Below are positions 46,850-55,970 of a stretch of 56,328 nt of DNA, piece by piece. The notes beneath the pieces are model-generated. The model did not search any database and was not told the DNA's origin. It saw only the letters and a list, made by a program, of their open reading frames with translations. The DNA comes from Shewanella sp. TC10. GTDB taxonomy: Bacteria; Pseudomonadota; Gammaproteobacteria; Enterobacterales; Shewanellaceae. The first letter of the stretch is position 1. Each line of letters opens with the position of its first letter. Both the position numbers and the translations under genes were made by a program. The stretch lies in NCBI RefSeq assembly GCF_009663145.1, contig NZ_VKHR01000006.1, positions 57,662 to 113,989 of the forward strand, written 5' to 3'.

Positions 46850-47638
46850 ATGAAAGTGTCTAAATACGATCAAGGTCAACCTTGTTGGGTAGAGCTTGCA
46901 AGTCATGACTGGTTTTCTGCTAAAGGTTTTTATCAAAACCTTTTTCAATGGCATGCCGATGATATGCCTATGCCAGAAGGTCACTATACTATGCTGCAAA
47001 TTGATGGCGATGATATTGGGGCTATGTATCAAATGCCAAAAGAAATGGCATCGTTGCCTACTCACTGGGAGTTATATTTTGCGGTAGATAATGTCGACGA
47101 AACAGTGAAATCGATTAAACATGCTGGTGGCGAAATTATTGCAGGCCCTCACGAAGTGGGAGATTCAGGCAGAATGGCCGTATGCCACGATCCTGAAGGG
47201 GCGCGTTTTTCTATTTGGCAGGCCATTGAACATGTGGGAATTAAACGATCTTTTGAGCCCAATACCTTATGTTGGGTCGAATACATGTGCCGCAATGCCT
47301 CGGTTTCAAAAAACTTTTATTGCCAAGTCTTAGGTTTTGACACTGAAACGGTGGACATGTCAGAAGTGGGTGTTGCTGAGTATACCCAATGGATGGTGGC
47401 TCAGCAGGCTATTGGCGGCATGATGGAAATGACCGAAGAGTTTGGCGATATGCCATCCCATTGGATGTTGTATTTTAGCGTTGATGATTGCGATGCGATG
47501 GCGGCTAAAGCTGATGAACTTGGCGGTAAGATTTGTGTTCCACCGACTGATATACCTGATGTGGGACGCTTTGCGGTAATTGATGATCCCCAAGGCGGTA
47601 CATTCTCTATTATTAAACTCAGCATGTCTGAGTGCTAA
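46850..47638 (+). CDS. Two-domain VOC (glyoxalase-fold) protein
   Basis: This 262-aa cytoplasmic protein is made of two VOC units (residues ~8-125 and ~135-258). Each begins with a CWVE motif (QPCWVELASHDWFSAKGFYQ and LCWVEYMCRNASVSKNFYC) and ends with DPEGARFSIWQ or DPQGGTFSIIK. Members include bleomycin-resistance-like, glyoxalase-like and dioxygenase-like metal enzymes. The substrate is unknown. It resembles the CFP-30B/hydroxylase-type subgroup of tandem VOC proteins. Monocistronic. Confidence 0.9.
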   Translation: MKVSKYDQGQPCWVELASHDWFSAKGFYQNLFQWHADDMPMPEGHYTMLQIDGDDIGAMYQMPKEMASLPTHWELYFAVDNVDETVKSIKHAGGEIIAGPHEVGDSGRMAVCHDPEGARFSIWQAIEHVGIKRSFEPNTLCWVEYMCRNASVSKNFYCQVLGFDTETVDMSEVGVAEYTQWMVAQQAIGGMMEMTEEFGDMPSHWMLYFSVDDCDAMAAKADELGGKICVPPTDIPDVGRFAVIDDPQGGTFSIIKLSMSEC

Positions 47639-47759
47639 TCAGTTTATTGCTTTATTACAGCAGGAAGGTTTGTTAGCTTAATGAAAACCTTATTAGTATT
47701 AATAAAACGCAAATACAAAGATGTGTTTTTTAATATTAAACCCAGCTCAAGGAAGCAGC

Positions 47760-48026
47760 ATGCAACAAACTAAGGAACAAAAACTCGCAGATATTCAAAA
47801 GAAAATGACCATGGTCGCAGTGATTGATTTCCCTGGGACGCTATTAGTAGCTGCAGGGTTATACGGAATATTTGCAGGTTTTGGTATTGAGACAATGCCA
47901 GCACTCGACAAACCTATTACTCACTATGTGATGCTGGGTATAGGCGGGATTATTATGATGTGGGGGCTGCTAAAAATGTTCCAACTCGCCAAGCTTAAGC
48001 AGCAAGTTGAGAATGGTGAATCATAG
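47760..48026 (+). CDS. Small two-TM membrane protein
   Basis: This 88-aa protein has a short polar head (MQQTKEQKLADIQKKMT), then two transmembrane helices (VIDFPGTLLVAAGLYGIFAG and YVMLGIGGIIMMWGLLKMF) and a basic tail. ATG at 47760 is preferred over the longer frame from 47721 because AAGGA lies just upstream. The function is not recognised; similar small proteins are common in Shewanella. Confidence 0.75.
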   Translation: MQQTKEQKLADIQKKMTMVAVIDFPGTLLVAAGLYGIFAGFGIETMPALDKPITHYVMLGIGGIIMMWGLLKMFQLAKLKQQVENGES

Positions 48027-48053
48027 AAGCAGCAGTAGCTAGTAATATTAGTA

Positions 48054-48078
48054 AAAAAGGCGCCTAGGGCGCCTTTTT
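48054..48078. terminator. Bidirectional intrinsic terminator
   Basis: AAAAAGGCGCC / GGCGCCTTTTT with a TAG loop, between the small membrane protein gene and the convergent cusA gene. Confidence 0.9.
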
Positions 48079-48099
48079 AGTGTGTGTTTATCAGTTAGA

Positions 48100-51000
48100 T
48101 TAGCTTAGCGACTTTGGCAGTTTCCTGCCGTATATCAGTAGATAAATCGCTGGAATGACAAACAATGACAGTAGCGGCGCAGTCACCATACCGCCGACCA
48201 TAGGCGCGGCAATTTTCTGCATCACTTCATTACCTGTACCACTGCCCCACATAATAGGCAGTAATCCAAAGAAAATGGTGGCGACAGTCATCGCTTTAGG
48301 ACGAATTCGCATCACTGCACCATGAATTAATGCTTCGCTTAAGTCACTGCGTTGATTGTATTGTCCCTGAGCTTGCCTATCTTTAATGCTGTTATTTAAA
48401 TAGACCTGCATAACTACACCAAATTCAGCGGCAACACCTGCTAGCGCAATCATCCCAACTGATACAGCTACCGAGAAATTGAAGTCGAGTAAGTACAACA
48501 ACCACGCACTGCCCACCAATGAGAATGGTAGGCTCAGCATGATGACAGATGCTTGGGTAAAGGAGCTAAAGGTCATCATCAATAGCATGAAAATCACCGC
48601 CAGCATTAATGGAATAACCAATTCCATTTTAGCTTCAACACGCTCCATATACTCATATTGCCCCGCAAAACTATAACTGTATCGTGCTGGCAACTGGATC
48701 TGCTCATCAAGGGCTGCACGAGCGCTATCAATATACTCGCCAATTGAGATGCCATCTAAATCGACAAACACCCAGCTAATTAAGCGACCATTTTCACTGG
48801 CCAGCATAGGCGCGCCATCACTAATGGTAATGGTAGCTAAATTGCCAAGGGGCAAGTACTTACCCGTTTTAGTTAGCACGGGTAAGTCCCTTAGCTTTTC
48901 GATGCTGTCACGTAACTCTCGTGGATAACGAATATTAATCGGATAGCGTTCTTGACCTTGAATAGACTGACCCACTTGCATACCGCCAATGGCCATTTGC
49001 ACCACATCTTGTATGTCTTTAAGCGTCATGCCGTATCGCGCTGCGCTTTTAAGGTTTGGTTCGATATCAATATAACGTCCACCGCTAGTACGCTGAGCAA
49101 AAGCAGATTGAGTACCGGGTAACTGACTCACCACAGCTTCAATTTCAGTACCTATTCGTTGGAGTTCATCAATATCTGCACCGGAAATCTTAATCCCCAC
49201 AGGTGTTCGCACGCCTGTTGAAAGCATATCAATGCGAGTTTTAATTGGTTGTACCCAAGCGTTAGTCATACCCGGTACTTTGACGGTTTTTTGCAATTCA
49301 GCAATGATCCCTTCAAGCGTCATTCCTTCACGCCAGGTGTCACGCGGGTTTAGCATTATGGTGGTTTCTAGCATGGTGAGCGGCGCAGGATCGGTCGCTG
49401 TCATAGCACGACCCACCTTACCAAATACTCGTTTTACTTCAGGTACGGTTTTAATTAACCTGTCGGTTTGCTGCAAAATTTCAGCAGCCTTACCTGCACT
49501 GACACTAGGCAGAGTGGTCGGCATGTAGAGCAGATCACCTTCTTCAAGTTCAGGCATAAACTCACTGCCCATTTTAGTCATTGGGTATATCGCACTACCA
49601 AGGGCGAGAATGGCTAATAAAATAGTGAACTTTGGAAAGCGCAGCACTAATCGAAGTACTGGCTCATATATAGCGATTAATAGCCTGCTAAGTGGGTTTT
49701 TCTTTTCATCGGGTATTTTACCGCGAACAAAATAGCCCAATAATACCGGAATTAAGGTGATGGCAAGTATCGCACTGGCCGCCATAGCAAAGGTTTTAGT
49801 GAAAGCGAGCGGGTGGAATAAACGACCTTCTTGCGCTTCTAATGCAAACACGGGCACAAAGCTTAACGTTATGATAAGTAAGCTGAAAAATAGTGCGGGC
49901 CCGACTTCTACAGAAGCCTTACGCACTAGCTCCCAATGGGCTTCACCTTTAGGTGTTTCGCCATTATGTTGCTGTCGATAATGTTCTAAGTGCTTGTGGG
50001 TGTTTTCCACCATCACAATGGCAGCATCAACTACCGCGCCTATGGCGATTGCAATGCCTCCTAAGCTCATAATGTTGGCATTGACGCCAATTAAATTCAT
50101 TGCAATAAAACTGATCAGAATAGAAATTGGCAATGAAATGATCGCTACTAAAGTTGAGCGTGCATGCAGCAAGAAAATAAGGCAGATAATACCCACTACC
50201 ATCATCTCTTCTAGCACTTTATTCTTGAGATTATCGACCGAATTTAAGATCAGCTCTGAACGATCGTAAGTGATCACCAACTCAACACCATCAGGTAAGC
50301 CATTCTCAACTTCTTGTAGCTTTTGTTTGACGTTATTAATGGTGCTTAAGGCATTTTCGCCGTAACGCATCACAACGATTCCGCCTACCACTTCGCCTTG
50401 TCCATCAAGCTCTGCAATACCTCGTCTGGCAGTGGGTCCAGTTCTGAGTTGAGCGACATCTTTCATTAATACCGGAATGCCTGATTCAGACACTATGCCT
50501 AGAGGGATCTCTTCAAAGTCAGCTAAAGTTTGGCGATAACCTGTGGAGGTAATCATGTATTCTGCCTCGGCCATTTCAATAACTGAGCCGCCGGTAGAGC
50601 TATTTGAATTATCGAGAGCGTTTTTAACCGTCATTAAATCAATCTGGTACAAGGCCAATTTGTGGGGATCAACAATGATTTGATAAGCCTGCTCCATACC
50701 ACCAATGGTCGCGACTTCTGACACACCTGAGACACTTTGTAATTCCAGTTTTAAAAACCAATCTTGCAAGGAGCGTAATTGCGCTAAGTCATGTTGTCCT
50801 TTGCGATCGACCAATGCATATTGAAACACCCAACCAACGCCTGATGCATCGGGCCCTAATGTTGGAGTGACATTGTCAGGTAGCTGACCTTGGGTTTGTG
50901 ATAAGTACTCTAATACCCGTGAGCGAGCCCAATAAATATCGGTGCCGTCTTCAAAGATAATATAGACATATGAGTCGCCAAACATAGAAAAACCGCGCAC

Positions 51001-51243
51001 GGTTTTTGCGCCAGGTACGGCGAGCATCGCAGTAGATAGCGGGTAGGTTATTTGATCTTCGACTAATTGCGGCGCTTGACCAGGATAAGATGTTTTTACA
51101 ATAACCTGTACATCAGATAAGTCCGGCAAAGCATCCAGTGGCGTCATTCTCATTGCTTGATAGCCAATTAACGCAATCACAGCAGTAAGTAATAACACCA
51201 TTGCCCTTTGTCTAATGGAGGCGCTGATAATTTTTTCTAACAT
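48100..51243 (-). CDS. cusA: CusA-type heavy-metal RND efflux pump
   Basis: This 1047-aa inner-membrane pump of the HME-RND family has twelve transmembrane helices. Marks are IRQRAMVLLLTAVIALIG at the N-terminus, GAVVDAAIVMVENTHKHLE in TM4 (charged proton-relay residues), and IDMLSTGVRTPVGIKI with TNAWVQPIKTR, the pattern of the Cu(I)/Ag(I) CusA branch rather than the Zn/Co/Ni CzcA branch. It moves metal from the periplasm or inner membrane to an outer-membrane channel. It follows cusB by 13 bases. No outer-membrane factor gene (cusC) lies in the operon. Confidence 0.94.
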   Translation of the reverse strand: MLEKIISASIRQRAMVLLLTAVIALIGYQAMRMTPLDALPDLSDVQVIVKTSYPGQAPQLVEDQITYPLSTAMLAVPGAKTVRGFSMFGDSYVYIIFEDGTDIYWARSRVLEYLSQTQGQLPDNVTPTLGPDASGVGWVFQYALVDRKGQHDLAQLRSLQDWFLKLELQSVSGVSEVATIGGMEQAYQIIVDPHKLALYQIDLMTVKNALDNSNSSTGGSVIEMAEAEYMITSTGYRQTLADFEEIPLGIVSESGIPVLMKDVAQLRTGPTARRGIAELDGQGEVVGGIVVMRYGENALSTINNVKQKLQEVENGLPDGVELVITYDRSELILNSVDNLKNKVLEEMMVVGIICLIFLLHARSTLVAIISLPISILISFIAMNLIGVNANIMSLGGIAIAIGAVVDAAIVMVENTHKHLEHYRQQHNGETPKGEAHWELVRKASVEVGPALFFSLLIITLSFVPVFALEAQEGRLFHPLAFTKTFAMAASAILAITLIPVLLGYFVRGKIPDEKKNPLSRLLIAIYEPVLRLVLRFPKFTILLAILALGSAIYPMTKMGSEFMPELEEGDLLYMPTTLPSVSAGKAAEILQQTDRLIKTVPEVKRVFGKVGRAMTATDPAPLTMLETTIMLNPRDTWREGMTLEGIIAELQKTVKVPGMTNAWVQPIKTRIDMLSTGVRTPVGIKISGADIDELQRIGTEIEAVVSQLPGTQSAFAQRTSGGRYIDIEPNLKSAARYGMTLKDIQDVVQMAIGGMQVGQSIQGQERYPINIRYPRELRDSIEKLRDLPVLTKTGKYLPLGNLATITISDGAPMLASENGRLISWVFVDLDGISIGEYIDSARAALDEQIQLPARYSYSFAGQYEYMERVEAKMELVIPLMLAVIFMLLMMTFSSFTQASVIMLSLPFSLVGSAWLLYLLDFNFSVAVSVGMIALAGVAAEFGVVMQVYLNNSIKDRQAQGQYNQRSDLSEALIHGAVMRIRPKAMTVATIFFGLLPIMWGSGTGNEVMQKIAAPMVGGMVTAPLLSLFVIPAIYLLIYGRKLPKSLS

Positions 51244-51255
51244 AGCAACCTCCGA

Positions 51256-53223
51256 TTAGTGATGTGCGTGAGCATCTGGATTAGGTTCTGCACTTGAGCC
51301 TGATTCAGGTTCTGAGCCTGAGCCTGTATTACTGCCGCTTAAACGCTGTAAACTGCCTTGAATACTCGCTTCTGAATCGAGTAAAAATTGCCCTGAAACA
51401 ATGACCTTTTCACCTTCGGCTAGCCCATCAATAATCTCTGCTTTACCTTGGGCTATCATGCCAACTTTAACCGCCACAGAGGCAAAGCTATTGTCGTCAC
51501 GTTGTACAACGACTCGATTTTCTCGACCCGTTTGGATTAAGGCTTCTGTTGGGATTGATAGTACTCCACGTTTAGGGCCTCCGAACAATTTCACGTCCAC
51601 TAATGTGCCGGGTTTCAGTAACTTACCTGGGTTATCAAGCTTGATTCGCACACGCATGGCTTTTGAAACAGGGTCGAGTTCAGGATAGATGTAGTCAATA
51701 GTCGATTCTAAATCGAAAATACCTTGGGCTGCTGAAGTCACTTCAACAGGTCGACCTAGCTCAAGCCAGCTTTGTTCGTTTTCAAACACATCTGCAATGA
51801 CCCAGACACTTTTTAAATCGACGATTTCAAATAAGGTGGTGCCGGGTTCAACAAACATACCGTGACGGACTGATAACTTACTAACAAACCCGTCTTGGTC
51901 AGCGTAATAAGGGACGCGGTAAATCGTTTCACCTGTACGCTCAAGTTGCTTAATTGTGCTATTGCTGACGCCTAATAATTCGAGGCGCATACGCGCTTTA
52001 CGCAGTAAACTCGCACCACGGTTTTTATCTTGTTTAAGGTAGTCAACAGCTTGCATGTAATCATCTTGGGCGGTGATCAACTCAGGTGAGTAAAGCTCGT
52101 AGAGGAGTTGGCCTTTTTTCACTTTTTGGCCGACATTGTGCACCATTAACGTTTCAAGCCAGCCATCAACACGAGTATGGGCGTGGCCGATACGGTTTTC
52201 ATTATATTCAACCGTGCCTATGGTGCGCACTAGCTTCCAAAGCGTTCCTTCAGTAACTTGCTCGCTGCGCATCCCCAGTGCTTGCTGCATACCGCCCGAG
52301 ACGCCCACTACAATTTCTTCGCCAGCTCCAGCGCCCATAGAGACTTTTTCAAGATCCATTCCACAAATTGGGCAGCTGCCAGGCTCATCTGAAATGACAT
52401 GGGGATGCATGGGACAAACGTATTTTATATTAGCTTCATCATTCGCTTGTGTAGCGGTAAGTAATGCCGGCTTAGGCTGACTAAGCACCTGCTCAGCTTT
52501 AGATTGGCTTGCCGACTTATCAGGCTGAGTTACAGCATTAGTCACAGGATGAGTATGGTTATGACCCGCATGTTCAACTGAAGTGGTTTCTTCCTCTTCT
52601 TCTTTAACTAGGAACATATTGCACTGTGAGCAACGACCAGGTTCATGACTGGTTTCTTCAGGATGCATTGGGCAGAAATACTTGTCTTGGTCAGCAGTTT
52701 GGGCAGAAGAAGTTTGAGCCTCTTCTTCCTCCTCTTTGACTAGGAACATATTGCACTGTGAGCAACGACTAGGTTCATGACTGGTTTCTTCAGGATGCAT
52801 TGGGCAGAAATACTTGTCTTGGTCAGCAGTTTGGGCAGAAGAAGTTTGAGCCTCTTCTTCCTCTTCTTTAACTAAGAACATATTGCACTGTGAGCAACGA
52901 CCAGGCGCATGACTGGTTTCTTCAGGATGCATTGGGCAGAAATATGTTGTTTGGTCAGCTGCTTGGACAGAAGAAGTTTGAGCCTCTTCTTCCTCTTCTT
53001 TAACTAAGAACATATTGCACTGTGAGCAACGACCAGGTTCATGGCTGGTTTCTTCTGGGTGCATTGGGCAGATGTATTGGTCTTGATTAACTTGTACTGA
53101 TGATGTTTTTTCTGCAGTAGAGTGAGCCTCATGGGCTTGGCCTAATTGCGGTGTTGTCATTAACATCAAACTTAAAGCACAAACAGCATAATTCCTGAAT
53201 GCTGAAAATATGAATGTACTCAT
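51256..53223 (-). CDS. cusB: CusB-type RND adaptor with four tandem plus one metal-binding domains
   Basis: This ~655-aa periplasmic adaptor has a signal peptide, then four near-identical 44-residue units, each with CPMHPEETSHEPGRCSQCNM and a FLVKEEEEE tail (starting near residues 50, 94, 138 and 182). A fifth, divergent unit CPMHPHVISDEPGSCPICGM lies near residue 270. These match the short heavy-metal-binding domain often seen once at the front of CusB proteins. The adaptor core follows (VDGWLETLMVHNVGQKVKKG, coiled coil, barrel SVWVIADVFENEQSW) and a tail with Ser/Gly repeats ending in HAHH. The frame opens at a GTG at 53238, but its GTGGAG serves as ribosome site for ATG 53223. Expansion of metal sites suggests high-capacity copper capture. 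Confidence 0.93.
   Translation of the reverse strand: MSTFIFSAFRNYAVCALSLMLMTTPQLGQAHEAHSTAEKTSSVQVNQDQYICPMHPEETSHEPGRCSQCNMFLVKEEEEEAQTSSVQAADQTTYFCPMHPEETSHAPGRCSQCNMFLVKEEEEEAQTSSAQTADQDKYFCPMHPEETSHEPSRCSQCNMFLVKEEEEEAQTSSAQTADQDKYFCPMHPEETSHEPGRCSQCNMFLVKEEEEETTSVEHAGHNHTHPVTNAVTQPDKSASQSKAEQVLSQPKPALLTATQANDEANIKYVCPMHPHVISDEPGSCPICGMDLEKVSMGAGAGEEIVVGVSGGMQQALGMRSEQVTEGTLWKLVRTIGTVEYNENRIGHAHTRVDGWLETLMVHNVGQKVKKGQLLYELYSPELITAQDDYMQAVDYLKQDKNRGASLLRKARMRLELLGVSNSTIKQLERTGETIYRVPYYADQDGFVSKLSVRHGMFVEPGTTLFEIVDLKSVWVIADVFENEQSWLELGRPVEVTSAAQGIFDLESTIDYIYPELDPVSKAMRVRIKLDNPGKLLKPGTLVDVKLFGGPKRGVLSIPTEALIQTGRENRVVVQRDDNSFASVAVKVGMIAQGKAEIIDGLAEGEKVIVSGQFLLDSEASIQGSLQRLSGSNTGSGSEPESGSSAEPNPDAHAHH
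52588..53076 (-). repeat. Four tandem 132-bp units inside cusB
   Basis: The period is exactly 44 codons. Units differ by few substitutions, including silent changes between GAA and GAG and one Pro-Gly to Pro-Ser change. The region encodes the Cys/His metal-binding repeats and acidic tails of the adaptor. Confidence 0.93.
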
Positions 53224-53246
53224 AATGCCTATCTCCACTTTAATTC

Positions 53247-53897
53247 TTAGTGATGCTGATGATCTGTTGTTTGCTTAGCGATTGGCTGTAAGTCCATTCC
53301 ACATTTTGGGCATGTGTCCCCAGCTTTACCTGTTATAGCAGGGTTCATTGGGCATGCATGGGTGTGAGCAGACTCATGACTATGTGCTTTACTTGTCTTA
53401 TTTGGGCAATTATCGCAGCACTTGCCTTTTGACTCAGCCTTATTTGGGCAGTTGTCACAGCATTTGCCTTTAGATTCAGCCTTATTTGGGCAGTTGTCAC
53501 AGCACTTGCCTTTTGATTCAGCCTTGTTCGGGCAGTTATCGCAGCATTTGCCTTTAGATTCAGCCTTATTTGGGCAGTTATCGCAGCATTTGCCTTTTGA
53601 CTCGGCCTTGTTCGGGCAGTTGTCACAGCACTTGCCTTTTGACTCGGCCTTGTTCGGGCAGTTGTCACAGCATTTTTCATGAGACTTTGTTTGCTCTAGA
53701 AACATGCCGCATTTAGGACAAGAGTCGCCTTTTTTACCTGTGACATCTTTGTGCATAGGGCAGGCATATTCTGCATCTGTTTGAGTTAATGAACTCTGAT
53801 GCATTTCATGACCATGGTTATGCTCGTGTGCAGAAATCGCAGGAGACAATGTAAAAAACAGAAAGGTAGTTAATACCATACTAATAAAGGTTTTCAT
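53247..53897 (-). CDS. Periplasmic Cys-repeat metal-binding protein
   Basis: This 216-aa protein has a signal peptide (MVLTTFLFFTLSPAISA) and a His-rich start. One heavy-metal-binding unit (CPMHKDVTGKKGDSCPKCGM, ~46-65) is followed by seven tandem 14-residue units KCCDNCPNKAESKG (residues ~75-166) and a second metal-binding unit (CPMNPAITGKAGDTCPKCGM, ~181-200) with a His-rich tail. About 21 Cys in the repeats make it metallothionein-like. I do not know this repeat from any named family. It lies nine bases upstream of cusB in the same operon, so periplasmic Cu(I)/Ag(I) sequestration or hand-off is the likely role (inference). Confidence 0.88.
   Translation of the reverse strand: MKTFISMVLTTFLFFTLSPAISAHEHNHGHEMHQSSLTQTDAEYACPMHKDVTGKKGDSCPKCGMFLEQTKSHEKCCDNCPNKAESKGKCCDNCPNKAESKGKCCDNCPNKAESKGKCCDNCPNKAESKGKCCDNCPNKAESKGKCCDNCPNKAESKGKCCDNCPNKTSKAHSHESAHTHACPMNPAITGKAGDTCPKCGMDLQPIAKQTTDHQHH
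53400..53675 (-). repeat. Seven tandem 42-bp units in the Cys-repeat gene
   Basis: The 14-codon unit encodes KCCDNCPNKAESKG seven times, the last copy diverging after CPNK. Copies differ mainly at silent positions (TTT/TTA before GA, TTC/TTT, GAC/GAT), so the protein repeat is under selection or recently homogenised. Confidence 0.93.
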
Positions 53898-54010
53898 AAC
53901 GTAACTCCATCGTAAAGATGGCCGGCTCTAGTGCGTATTAACACAACAGAGAAACGGCACAATTATTTTGCGTAAATATAAAGATTAAAATAGGGCTAAA
54001 ACGAAGCGAA

Positions 54011-54421
54011 TTAGGCTATTGGAGGTCTTAAATCTTGCAGCAAAGAGATAGAGTGGAAATGAGGCATTGGAGTAGCCATTGCAATGTCGGATATGTTGTT
54101 ACCTGGCCAAGGTAAAAAGTTTAACAACGTACCTGTTACAGTTATCACTAGACAATGATTACAATCGAGCTCACAGCTGGTTTTACCTTCACAACAGTTC
54201 GTTGATTCAATAGCTTGCTGTGGTGCCTGTGCTGTTTTACAACAGTCACTATCTGCAGTTTCATTGTTTTTATGGTGACTTTTTTCGACTTGCATACTTT
54301 TCATTGGCGCTTCATGGGCATTAGCATTATTTATCATCAAAGATCCATTAGTGAGCATCACCTGACTCAACAATGTGAGCAGTGTAAACACTATGAATGA
54401 ATGACGAAGTTTATTACGCAT
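54011..54421 (-). CDS. Small exported Cys/His protein of the Cus operon
   Basis: This 136-aa protein has an N-terminal signal peptide (IVFTLLTLLSQVMLTNGS). A His/Met-containing stretch (HEAPMKSMQVEKSHHKN) and Cys pairs DCCK, NCCEG, SCELDCNHC follow. A hydrophobic segment LVITVTGTLLNFLPW precedes the end LQDLRPPIA. The layout resembles small DUF2946-like proteins near copper-resistance genes, though I cannot confirm the family. Probably first gene of the Cus operon, 113 bp before the Cys-repeat gene. A metal-binding or copper-sensing role is inferred from composition and place. Confidence 0.75.
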   Translation of the reverse strand: MRNKLRHSFIVFTLLTLLSQVMLTNGSLMINNANAHEAPMKSMQVEKSHHKNNETADSDCCKTAQAPQQAIESTNCCEGKTSCELDCNHCLVITVTGTLLNFLPWPGNNISDIAMATPMPHFHSISLLQDLRPPIA

Positions 54422-55171
54422 GTATGTTCCAATTAAAAAGCTGCACTGAGTTTAGCAATAGTTCTAGCCTGATGTGTTGATAAAGCTCACGTTTTTACTT
54501 TGTATGATTTCTTTCACTAAAACAGTGAACTATGCCACTTGTAATGGTACTGATGAATTAATTCAGTGATTAAAATGATACTAGCAAAAAATATAACTTC
54601 ATTATTACATAATATTTTTAATCAGCCTCTCATTTTATTTAAGCTTTCACTAAATTTATGACTAAATTCACCTTGAGCACATCATGAGATAATGCATTGA
54701 GTCGATTAACTCCCGATTAATCAGCTCGTTGCTGCTAGCGATTGAAATTGGGAATAACAATCTTTGAAACTCAGTAACAAAGGTGGCATAGCAAGCTCGT
54801 TAACATGCTACCAGTAGAATCGCCTCGGATAAAATGTAACTGACTAACGCGAACGACTAAGTTAATGATAGTTCAATACTTTATTTTTCTATGTCATTTT
54901 TATTAACTTTAACGACTTTGTTAAAGAATCTTTGCGAATATGCTCGGCTTGTATTAGGTTTAAGTAAGTTGGATTGAGTCACTATTATTGTGGTTATTTA
55001 GATCTAGCTCTCATTTTGAGCATATTTTGGCAACTTATTAATTAAAACATGCCTTTAAATCATTTTTTTAAGGCTAAAACAACCTAGAATACAATTACTA
55101 TTTTTAGAATTTAAAAATTATATTTTAGAGTTTAAGAATTATAAATTAAAAATTTTTACTGGAGATGACCG
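54422..55171. other. AT-rich intergenic region between the Cus operon and cymA
   Basis: 750 bp without a credible gene, very AT-rich toward cymA. The divergent promoters of the Cus operon and cymA must lie here. I could not identify a convincing CRP, CueR or CusR site by eye. Confidence 0.45.
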
Positions 55172-55735
55172 ATGAACTGGCGTGCACTTTTTAAACCAAG
55201 CGCAAAATATTCAATTATCGCACTGATTATAGTCGGTGTGGTTATGGGTGTAGTAGGCTACTTCGCTACACAACAAACGTTACATGCAACAAGTACAGAT
55301 GAGTTCTGTATGACCTGTCACAGTAACCACTCATTGAAAGATGAAGTATTAGCGTCAGCACATGGCGGCGGTCGCGCTGGTGTAACTGTTCAATGTCAAG
55401 ATTGTCACCTTCCACACGGACCTGTTGACTACTTAGTTAAGAAAATCATCGTATCGAAAGATCTATATGGTTTCGTAACTATCAAAGACTTCAACACCCA
55501 AGCTTGGTTAGATGAAAACCGTAAAGAACAAGCAGATATAGCACTTGAGTATTTCCGTGCAACGGACTCAGCTAACTGTACTCATTGTCATACTCGTATC
55601 TACGAAAACCAACCAGAAGATATGAAGAAAATGGCTAAAAGAATGCATGAACGCAATGCTAAGCAAGAAGGCGACAAGAGAAAGACTTGTGTAGATTGTC
55701 ATAAAGGTGTTGCTCACCCTTACCCTAAAAAGTAA
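55172..55735 (+). CDS. cymA: CymA, tetraheme menaquinol dehydrogenase (NapC/NirT family)
   Basis: This 187-aa inner-membrane protein has one N-terminal anchor helix (IIALIIVGVVMGVVGYFA) and a periplasmic domain with four heme motifs: CMTCH (46-50), CQDCH (75-79), CTHCH (136-140) and CVDCH (173-177). It oxidises menaquinol and feeds periplasmic reductases and the Mtr route in Shewanella (well-established for CymA). The short length and the ending HKGVAHPYPKK match CymA rather than longer NapC. GGAG lies seven bases before the ATG. The last 18 codons are duplicated three more times downstream. Confidence 0.96.
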   Translation: MNWRALFKPSAKYSIIALIIVGVVMGVVGYFATQQTLHATSTDEFCMTCHSNHSLKDEVLASAHGGGRAGVTVQCQDCHLPHGPVDYLVKKIIVSKDLYGFVTIKDFNTQAWLDENRKEQADIALEYFRATDSANCTHCHTRIYENQPEDMKKMAKRMHERNAKQEGDKRKTCVDCHKGVAHPYPKK

Positions 55736-55777
55736 GTCGACAGTCCAGAATCGGGAGTGATGACCCGAAGATGTAAG

Positions 55778-55804
55778 AAAACCTCGCCTTGGCGAGGTTT
55801 TTTT
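55778..55804 (+). terminator. Intrinsic terminator of cymA (array copy 1)
   Basis: AAACCTCGCC / GGCGAGGTTT with a TT loop and seven Ts, 43 bp after the cymA stop codon. Confidence 0.9.
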
Positions 55805-55918
55805 ATGGCTGAAATTTGCTGTTGTGAATTCAAAAGCAAGCAGGCGATTATTATTCCAAGCAGAAAGACTTGTGTAGATTGTCATAAAGGTGTTGCTCAC
55901 CCTTATCCTAAAAAGTAA
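55805..55918 (+). CDS. 37-codon ORF in array copy 1, ending in the CymA tail
   Basis: ATG immediately follows the T-tract of the terminator. The product starts MAEICCCEFKSKQAIIIPS and then continues in frame into RKTCVDCHKGVAHPYPKK of CymA. GAGG in the 3' arm of the hairpin is seven bases from ATG and could act as a ribosome site. There is no signal peptide, so heme attachment is not expected. It may be a non-functional by-product of the duplication; it is listed because the frame is intact in all copies. Confidence 0.35.
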   Translation: MAEICCCEFKSKQAIIIPSRKTCVDCHKGVAHPYPKK

Positions 55919-55970
55919 GTAGACCCACACAATAGAGAGTTAATCGGAAGTGATGACCCGAAGATGTAAA

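Noticed and set aside
53400..53675. Possible [10 protein letters not shown] array (regular 42-bp repeats)
   Set aside because: Repeats are contiguous without unique spacers and keep an open reading frame, so they are coding tandem repeats.
53422..53682. Plus-strand repetitive ORF (FGQLSQHLP repeats)
   Set aside because: Exact mirror of the 42-bp repeats of the minus-strand Cys-repeat gene, which has signal peptide, ribosome site and operon context.
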